DNA of 39,490 nt from assembly GCA_964401835.1 (NCBI GenBank), contig CAYNZP010000018.1, positions 1 through 39,490 of the forward strand, given 5' to 3'. Source of the DNA: CAYNZP01 sp964401835. GTDB taxonomy: Bacteria; Planctomycetota; Phycisphaerae; SM23-33. Numbering within the stretch: the first letter of the stretch is position 1; each line of letters starts with the position of its first letter. The notes beneath the pieces are model-generated. The model made no database searches and was not told where the DNA came from. It saw only the letters and a program-made list of their open reading frames with translations. A program made the position numbers and the translations under genes. Below are positions 34,621-39,490 of this stretch, in pieces.

Positions 34621-34650
34621 CACCTTCACCATGAGCACAATCGAGCGGAA
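34621..34650 (-). repeat. Shared leader core before the third PEP-CTERM gene
   Basis: The third copy of the leader core (TTCCGCTCGATTGTGCTCAT on the minus strand). Similarity to the other two copies stops upstream of it, because the 3'-spacer part is absent here. Confidence 0.75.
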
Positions 34651-34844
34651 TACGATTACAGAAAAAACAACTCAACGGCAGAGGATAGCCCAACCGCTGC
34701 ATACCCCAACAAAGAACTGCAATACTGCTGCGGGAACTTGGCAGGATTGAAGGAGCGAGTTTCCGCCCCTGCCCCAAAATGGTGAATCGGCAGGCTCATG
34801 CCGAATAATGCTCCGCCGCTCCCAAGCGGGCCAGAGCATTAATT

Positions 34845-34872
34845 AGTTTAATTTAGCCTCTTCTTTTGTCAA
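34845..34872 (-). promoter_or_regulatory. Candidate promoter upstream of the PEP-CTERM genes
   Basis: The minus strand has a perfect TTGACA (34867-34872), a 16-bp spacer and TAAACT (34845-34850, 4 of 6). A transcript would carry a leader of about 240 nt containing the nested inverted repeats before the first PEP-CTERM gene. Confidence 0.4.
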
Positions 34873-34983
34873 GTTTTAATATGGGCTGAGACAATTCTTT
34901 TTATTGTCAGAAAGTTCCAGACAGCTCCTCATTTCGGAGCTGATATCCCCTTCCGCGTCTAAGTCCAATTGCCCGCAAAGTGC

Positions 34984-35015
34984 ACAAAAAAAAGCCCAAC
35001 GTCAAAGTTGGGCTT
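34984..35015 (-). terminator. Intrinsic terminator of tRNA-Asp
   Basis: Nine-base-pair stem AAGCCCAAC/GTTGGGCTT with a 6-nt loop (34992-35015), followed on the minus strand by a run of T (complement of 34986-34993). It lies 12 bp after the tRNA 3' end. Confidence 0.88.
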
Positions 35016-35026
35016 CTTCCTTAAAA

Positions 35027-35100
<74 letters not shown>

Positions 35101-35173
35101 AGGTTGTAAAGTTAGCCTTTTCAGCTAATAAATTGCCTCTCCGGCCAACCGCCGGACTAAAAGCAGGCTAGGT

Positions 35174-35201
35174 AATATATATTTTACCGCCAATTTGTCA
35201 A
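35174..35201 (-). promoter_or_regulatory. tRNA-Asp promoter
   Basis: The minus strand has a perfect TTGACA (35196-35201), a 16-bp spacer and TATATT (35174-35179, 5 of 6), about 70 bp before the tRNA 5' end. This is the best sigma-70-type promoter in the window. Confidence 0.7.
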
Positions 35202-35221
35202 CAACTCTTATGGAAGTTCTT

Positions 35222-35261
35222 AAAAAACATACCACCATGGCTTTACTCGCTCATGGTGGTA
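35222..35261 (-). terminator. Intrinsic terminator of the acidic protein gene
   Basis: Ten-base-pair stem TACCACCATG/CATGGTGGTA with a 12-nt loop (35230-35261), followed on the minus strand by six T. It lies 35 bp after the stop codon of the gene at 35296-35709. Confidence 0.88.
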
Positions 35262-35295
35262 GTGAAGGCTTTTCCTTTGTTGAGCTATAAAGGCT

Positions 35296-35709
35296 TTAAA
35301 ACAGCCAGCTTTCGGATTCTTCCTCTGTATTGGCGAAGGGCATTTGAACCTCGGAATCTGCATTGCTGATTTGAGCGACACCAGCCGTGACCAACTCGCC
35401 AGCTTCCTCCTGCTGTTCGAATTCGGTGACATGCTGGTGTTCTAAATCTTCATAGTCGTATTCGATCTGGTCTGTCTCGGCCTGCCGTGTTTCCTGAACT
35501 TCCACCGCTCCAACAGCCATCGGCACAAACGGGCAATCCTCAAAGTACTTGTCGTACCTATGTGGATCGCCGCTCAAACGCGGCTGGCGAAGCACACCAA
35601 GATGGTCAAGATATTCCACAAGATCACCATCTTCAAATTTCGCCAGGAATTCCGGTTGGGCCGTCGGGTTCAACTCTACAATTTCATCAATCAACTGTCG
35701 TTTTGTCAT
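35296..35709 (-). CDS. Acidic protein of unknown function
   Basis: I do not recognise a named family. The 137-residue protein begins with a helical, probably folded part (MTKRQLIDEIVELNPTAQPEFLAKFEDGDLVEYLDHLGVLR, about 1-41), followed by RLSGDPHRYDKYFEDCPF. The rest (about 65-137) is strongly acidic and low in complexity (EVQETRQAETDQIEYDYEDLEHQ), probably disordered, and ends in the hydrophobic WLF. The ATG at 35709 has GAGG upstream; the longer frame from 35775 has no such support. The short hydrophobic end after an acidic tail resembles peptides that dock on a partner protein (inference). It is single, with its own terminator. Confidence 0.72.
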   Translation of the reverse strand: MTKRQLIDEIVELNPTAQPEFLAKFEDGDLVEYLDHLGVLRQPRLSGDPHRYDKYFEDCPFVPMAVGAVEVQETRQAETDQIEYDYEDLEHQHVTEFEQQEEAGELVTAGVAQISNADSEVQMPFANTEEESESWLF

Positions 35710-35895
35710 AACTCTAATCCTCGAGAAGTGCCTTAAAACTAAAGGACTTAAAGTAACTTTATTTTCCCAAAACAATATCGGCCTATGTGGGTGAAAAACT
35801 TTAAACCAAGATTTATCAAAAAAGGTTTGTTAGCAGTTGGGCCTCCAAATGTTTATACTTTCGGGGTATTTTGGAAAAGGTTTGGGAGATTTTTG

Positions 35896-36753
35896 ATGGA
35901 ATCCTGGATTTCCGACATTGAATTTGAACGCCTCTCGCCAATCAAGCGGGCGATAAAGGCTGCCGTGATTAATCCGTTCGCAAATTACATGCCGGCTGGC
36001 TTTCTCAAGGCCCTGCTGCGATACGGTGAAAGCGAGTTGGCCAGGTCCAACTGGCGCGATCCCGGCGGCTGGCGTAGCATGGTCATCAGCTATGATGGCG
36101 ATCCGGAAAAGCTTGCCGACAAACTGCTTGTCGGGGCGGGCACCATGTCGATGGCCCTTCGTAATCGTCGTCTGCTTGCCGGCAGGCTCATTGCCAGACT
36201 CATTGACAACAACCCAAACGGAGATGACAGCCCCGTGCATGTGCTTTGTCTCGGTGCAGGCCCGGGACGGATTATCATCGACGCCATGATTCAAGCCGAT
36301 AGAGATTCTTTCGCAACACTTGTCGATCTCAACAGCGACGCTTTCGAATATGGCCACGCTATCGCAAAACAGGCTGACCTGGATGACAAAGTTCATTTCA
36401 TCGAAGGCGACGTACGCGACGTCAAGGGGATGCTCGAGCGGCCGCCAGACATTGTTAAGATGATCGGAATCTGCGAATACCTCGATGACGAGCACATAAC
36501 CAATATCGTCCAAGCTGTTGCAGATGTAATGCCGGAAGGCTCGAACATAATCTTCAATAGCATCTCCATGGCCCACGGAAATGACCGTTTCTTCCGCAGG
36601 GTCTTCGGATTGAATATGATTCATCGCACACCCGAACAACTGCAGGCTCTGATGGAGCCGGTTGGCTTTTCGGACTTCAAATCGATTCGTGAACCGCTGG
36701 GAGTTTATCATGTTATCGTCGGGCGACGGTCGTCCGCCACAGCCTCGTCCTAA
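35896..36753 (+). CDS. Class I S-adenosylmethionine-dependent methyltransferase
   Basis: The 285-residue protein has a Rossmann-type methyltransferase domain in its second half: VHVLCLGAGPGRIIIDAM (motif I, SAM binding), FATLVDLNSDAFEYGHAIA (acidic end of strand 2, VDLN), KVHFIEGDVRDVKGM, then DIVKMIGICEYLDDEHITNIVQAV and NIIFNSIS. The N-terminal 110 residues are helical and not recognised. The ATG at 35896 has GGGAG seven bases upstream; an upstream frame from 35785 lacks one. The substrate cannot be told. It precedes larA by 19 bp on the same strand, so an operon with larA and the phosphatase gene is likely. Confidence 0.82.
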   Translation: MESWISDIEFERLSPIKRAIKAAVINPFANYMPAGFLKALLRYGESELARSNWRDPGGWRSMVISYDGDPEKLADKLLVGAGTMSMALRNRRLLAGRLIARLIDNNPNGDDSPVHVLCLGAGPGRIIIDAMIQADRDSFATLVDLNSDAFEYGHAIAKQADLDDKVHFIEGDVRDVKGMLERPPDIVKMIGICEYLDDEHITNIVQAVADVMPEGSNIIFNSISMAHGNDRFFRRVFGLNMIHRTPEQLQALMEPVGFSDFKSIREPLGVYHVIVGRRSSATASS

Positions 36754-36772
36754 TCGTAAGGATTGCGAATAA

Positions 36773-38119
36773 ATGGCTGAAGTTGTCCTGCCATGGGGAA
36801 AGGAAGAGTTGAAGTTTACGCTTCCAGCCCACTGGAGTCTCCAACAACTCGCAACACCTGATCTGCACGCTGCGGAGCAAGACTGGCCTGACCGCATGGC
36901 GGCTCTGCTGAACCAGCCGATAGGCGGAACCGGCCTGGCGAATCTGCTGAGTGAAAAACGCGGCGGCCGAATTGTCATAATTGTCGAAGACTCCACCCGC
37001 CACAGCCCACTTACGAAAATCCTTCCTGTAGTCCTTAAGGAAATTCGACATGGCGGAGTAGCCGACGAACAGATAGAACTTTTCATTGCAACGGGCATGC
37101 ACGTTCCAATGACTGATGAGGAAGTTGCAGCAAAACTCGGCCCGGAAGCTGCCGAGCTAAAATGGCGATGCAACCCATGGCAAGACAAGTCACAATACAT
37201 ACCGGTCGGAAAAGTCGGTAAATGGGACGTGGAAGTTGACCACGGCGTAGCAACGGCTGATTTACGCATAATAATCTCCTCTGTTTCGCCACATCTGCAA
37301 GCCGGTTTTGGCGGCGGATACAAGATGCTCTTTCCCGGTTGCGCTTCTCTTGAAACCATTCGCAACCTGCACCAACTCGGGCTTGGCCGCACCGCCAGCC
37401 AACTTGTTGGAACGGATGACTCCCAAAACCCGATGCGCAAAACCATCGAATGCTGCGGACAATTGATAGACAAATTCGCCGGAGCAAGCTTTGGTGTGCA
37501 ATACCTACTCGACGAGAAGGACGAACCGGCGATGATCGCAACCGGCGAACTTGCCGCTACGCAAAAAATGCTCTCCAAAAAATGCTCCGTCGCGTGCGGT
37601 GTCCTTATGGAATCCCCAGCCGACATCCTGATAACCAATGCCCATCCCAGGGACCTTGACATCTGGCAGTGCTTCAAGGGTATTTCAAATACACTCTGGG
37701 CTGCGAAGCGCAACGGCATAGTGATATGCACGGCACTTTGCGAGCAGGGAGTACACGGCTTTAAGAGTATCCCCTGGCCGCTTAACCCCAGATGGACTCG
37801 CAAAATGGTACAAATGCTCGGCCCCGAGGCGATCTCTTCGCTGCTGATGCGACTCGTGCCAAGGCTTGGCGGAGATGCAGCCTTTTTCGTGAGAATGGGC
37901 CTGCAAACAATACATCGTAATCCGTTATTCATGGTCTCCCCTACGCTCAAAGCGGAAATGGGCAAGTTCCCCGGCATAGAGCTGTTCGCGACAATCGAAG
38001 AAGCAATCGAAGCGGCTGATGAGCTTCTCGGCAATAGCCCACAGCGTGTTACGGTTTTCTCATCCGGCGGTATTACGTTTCCCATACCAAGTTCTGCGAA
38101 TAAAAACTCCCAGGGATAG
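36773..38119 (+). CDS. larA: LarA-type nickel-pincer racemase/epimerase (lactate racemase family)
   Basis: LarA enzymes use a nickel-pincer nucleotide bound to a lysine to racemise or epimerise 2-hydroxyacids. The 448 residues show IVIIVEDSTRHSPL, FIATGMHVPM (H110), and VSPHLQAGFGGGYKMLFPG, with H174 and K184. LETIRNLHQLGL follows with H200, then NPMRKTIE. H174, K184 and H200 coincide in number with the catalytic His, the cofactor Lys and the nickel ligand known from Lactobacillus plantarum LarA; H110 matches H108. So the protein should be active. The cofactor genes larB, larC and larE are not in the window. Many LarA homologues act on other hydroxyacids; the substrate here is open. It ends 2 bp before the phosphatase gene. 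Confidence 0.9.
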   Translation: MAEVVLPWGKEELKFTLPAHWSLQQLATPDLHAAEQDWPDRMAALLNQPIGGTGLANLLSEKRGGRIVIIVEDSTRHSPLTKILPVVLKEIRHGGVADEQIELFIATGMHVPMTDEEVAAKLGPEAAELKWRCNPWQDKSQYIPVGKVGKWDVEVDHGVATADLRIIISSVSPHLQAGFGGGYKMLFPGCASLETIRNLHQLGLGRTASQLVGTDDSQNPMRKTIECCGQLIDKFAGASFGVQYLLDEKDEPAMIATGELAATQKMLSKKCSVACGVLMESPADILITNAHPRDLDIWQCFKGISNTLWAAKRNGIVICTALCEQGVHGFKSIPWPLNPRWTRKMVQMLGPEAISSLLMRLVPRLGGDAAFFVRMGLQTIHRNPLFMVSPTLKAEMGKFPGIELFATIEEAIEAADELLGNSPQRVTVFSSGGITFPIPSSANKNSQG

Positions 38120-38121
38120 CA

Positions 38122-39375
38122 ATGGCCAAAGTCGAAAACAAAAAGCTTCAGGACCTGCACAAGGTTCTGGATATCAGCAGGTCGATGGTCGCGACCGTCG
38201 ATCTGGACAACCTGCTTGGCCTTATTGTCCAGCGCAGCATGGAACTTCTCGATTCCGAGCGTGCGACGGTTTTCCTCTACGACCAGCAAAACGATCAACT
38301 CGTCAGCAGAATCGCCGCCGGCGAGAAGGAAATACGCTTCCCTGCCGACAGAGGTATCGCAGGGGCAGCCATTACATCCCGCTCGATAATCAACATTCCG
38401 GACGCATACGCAGACGAGCGATTCCACCCCGAGATAGACAAAAAAACCGGCTTCCGCACCAGGAACATACTCGCCGTTCCACTGGCGGACCACGAAGGCA
38501 ACCTGGTCGGTGTCCTGCAGATACTCAACAAGCGAAAGGGCAATTTCGAAGACTACGACATCACCCTTGCCGAAACACTCGGTGCCCAGGCTGGCGTGGC
38601 CATTCAGCGCGGCAGTTTAATTCAGCATTACATCGAAAAGCAGCAATTGCAGCGTTCACTGGAAATCGCTCGCGACATACAGCAGAACCTGCTGCCGAGT
38701 GAATCTCCCAAAGCCGACGGTTTCGATATTGCCGGCTTTTGCGAGCCAGCTGACGAGACAGGCGGAGATACCTACGACTTTCTGCAACTGCCCGATGGAA
38801 GATGGATGCTCGTTATCGCCGACGCTTCGGGGCATGGAATAGGCCCGGCAATGGTCATAGCCGAAACGCGGGCGATGCTGCGTGCCGTGAGCATGCAGGC
38901 CAGCCACATCGAAAAAATAATGCCGACAGTCAATAACCTTCTCACGGTTGACCTCGATGACGGGCGATTCGTAACGTGCTTTTTCGGACTGCTAGATCCC
39001 GACGAAAACAGGCTTCTCTACTGCTCGGCTGGGCATGGGCCAATGCTTTTCTATGGCAAAAAGCAAGACAAGTTCGAGCGGGTCAGCGCCACCACCCTGC
39101 CGCTTGGAATCATGGAAGACATCGACTTCGAAACCGTCGTGCAGCACGACTTCGCCCCGGGCGATTTCGCGGTGATTACCACCGACGGGATATTCGAGGC
39201 TGTCAATAAAGCCGGGGACCAGTTCGGCATCGACCGCATGAAAGAAACACTCAAACGCGATTCCGGTTTGCCGGCTGAGAAAATGGTTTCCAACCTTTGC
39301 CATGCCGTCGACGAATTCACTGCCGGCCTCGCTCAAGCGGACGACATCACAGCCGTCATCATCAAAAAGAACTGA
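38122..39375 (+). CDS. GAF domain-SpoIIE/RsbU-type serine phosphatase
   Basis: The 417-residue protein begins with a short helix and a GAF sensor domain (about 15-170: ISRSMVATVDLDNLLGLIVQRSMELLDSERATVFLYD, FPADRGIAGAAITSRSIINIPDAYAD, NILAVPLADHEGNLVGVLQILNKR). A linker helix (ARDIQQNLLPSESP) leads into a PP2C-type SpoIIE phosphatase domain. Its metal-binding aspartates are in GGDTYDFLQLPDG, ADASGHGIGPA, TTDGIFEAVN and DDITAVII. Such proteins usually dephosphorylate an anti-anti-sigma factor (partner switching) in response to a signal read by the GAF domain. It has no membrane helix. The gene lies 2 bp after larA, and a 10-bp tandem repeat begins 5 bp after its stop. Confidence 0.93.
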   Translation: MAKVENKKLQDLHKVLDISRSMVATVDLDNLLGLIVQRSMELLDSERATVFLYDQQNDQLVSRIAAGEKEIRFPADRGIAGAAITSRSIINIPDAYADERFHPEIDKKTGFRTRNILAVPLADHEGNLVGVLQILNKRKGNFEDYDITLAETLGAQAGVAIQRGSLIQHYIEKQQLQRSLEIARDIQQNLLPSESPKADGFDIAGFCEPADETGGDTYDFLQLPDGRWMLVIADASGHGIGPAMVIAETRAMLRAVSMQASHIEKIMPTVNNLLTVDLDDGRFVTCFFGLLDPDENRLLYCSAGHGPMLFYGKKQDKFERVSATTLPLGIMEDIDFETVVQHDFAPGDFAVITTDGIFEAVNKAGDQFGIDRMKETLKRDSGLPAEKMVSNLCHAVDEFTAGLAQADDITAVIIKKN

Positions 39376-39380
39376 GCCCC

Positions 39381-39490
39381 TGCCCAAAACTGCCCGAAAC
39401 TGCCCAATTCTGCCCAGTTCTGCCCAGTTCTGCCCAATTGTGCCCAATACTGCCCAGTTCTGCCCAGTTCTGCCCAATTCTGACCAAAAC
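39381..39490. repeat. Tandem 10-bp repeat array (TGCCCAGTTC type), 11 units to the window end
   Basis: Eleven consecutive 10-bp units beginning at 39381, each of the form TGCCC followed by AATTC, AGTTC, AAAAC or close variants. TGCCC is invariant in the first ten units, and the eleventh begins TGACC. The array starts 5 bp after the phosphatase stop and continues beyond the window. It has no spacers and is not palindromic. The period is not a multiple of three, so coding is unlikely although a short antisense frame is open. Confidence 0.93.

Larger units (their letters stand above)
34651..35026. other. Gene-free region with inverted repeats upstream of the PEP-CTERM genes
   Basis: No credible gene is present. 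On the minus strand it probably gives the promoter and a long leader for the PEP-CTERM genes. Inverted repeats are AATGCTC/GAGCATT enclosing CCGCT/AGCGG (about 34807-34840), CGGCA/TGCCG (about 34790-34806), GACAAT/ATTGTC (34890-34908) and CAGCTCC/GGAGCTG (34922-34942). The last two lie between the promoter and the tRNA-Asp terminator and have no T-run. Confidence 0.5.

Noticed and set aside
32275..34638. Insertion sequence or transposon as source of the repeats near the PEP-CTERM genes
   Set aside because: The repeats encode the sorting signal and leaders of the genes themselves. No transposase, terminal inverted repeats or target duplications were seen.
34890..34942. Two hairpins downstream of tRNA-Asp as terminators
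   Set aside because: Neither is followed by a T-run on either strand, and a better terminator lies at 34984-35015.
35830..38493. An 887-codon open frame on the minus strand across the methyltransferase, larA and part of the phosphatase gene
   Set aside because: The plus strand encodes three recognisable proteins with family motifs over the same interval. The minus translation is rich in Ser, Arg, Cys and Pro without any recognisable domain, as expected of a shadow frame.
39381..39490. CRISPR array
   Set aside because: The units are 10 bp long, directly adjacent and without spacers, and no cas gene is in the window.

Overview
The window looks like part of a Planctomycetota chromosome, most likely from a Phycisphaerae/Sedimentisphaerales-type bacterium. 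This is inferred from three PEP-CTERM secreted proteins ending in the PEPATLSLLAIGGLTLIRRKK type of sorting signal, a 23S rRNA locus with no 16S gene in front of it, a giant AsmA-like protein, and a hydrogenase operon of the anaerobe type. No database search was possible, so the taxonomy is tentative.

Layout. 1-1921 (minus): the 5' half of a 23S rRNA gene, preceded by tRNA-Ala(TGC) and tRNA-Ile(GAT). Where a 16S gene would normally stand there is ffh (2075-3502). 3694-4980 (plus): a bipolar secreted protein with an acidic N-terminal half and a Tyr/His- then Arg/Gly-rich C-terminal half. 4983-12479 (minus): mtnP, a 1202-residue AsmA-like protein, a UvrC-like protein with a degenerate GIY-YIG domain, a FabZ-like dehydratase and a polyol dehydrogenase. 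12627-14320: a BamE-like membrane protein and two putative lipoproteins, one of them DUF4349. 14612-18663 (plus): topA, then a translationally coupled ECF sigma factor, zinc-finger anti-sigma factor and YbjQ-family protein.

18673-25546 (minus): one probable operon in the order hypF, a lone response-regulator receiver, hydB, hydG, hydD, hydA. It encodes a group 3b-like NAD(P)-linked NiFe hydrogenase plus one maturation factor. A gamma-carbonic anhydrase gene diverges from it across a 286-bp regulatory region that holds a CRP-like palindrome. 26492-27488: tRNA-Ser(CGA) and a ZIP metal transporter. 27562-31628 (minus): a three-gene sugar or polyol cassette in the order PfkB kinase, SDR with an aldolase-like N-terminal remnant, and a large SorE-like dehydrogenase with two Rossmann-like regions.

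31846-34593 (minus): three consecutive PEP-CTERM genes with unrelated bodies but near-identical tails, intergenic spacers and leaders, followed by a small PD-(D/E)XK-like nuclease. 35027-35709 (minus): tRNA-Asp(GTC), with clear promoter and terminator, and an acidic protein of unknown function. 35896-39375 (plus): an S-adenosylmethionine methyltransferase, a LarA-type nickel racemase with all key residues, and a GAF-SpoIIE phosphatase. A 10-bp tandem repeat follows and runs out of the window.

The most notable points are the PEP-CTERM cassettes with conserved flanks and swapped middles, the 23S locus without 16S, the receiver protein embedded in the hydrogenase operon, and the uncharacterised sugar cassette.
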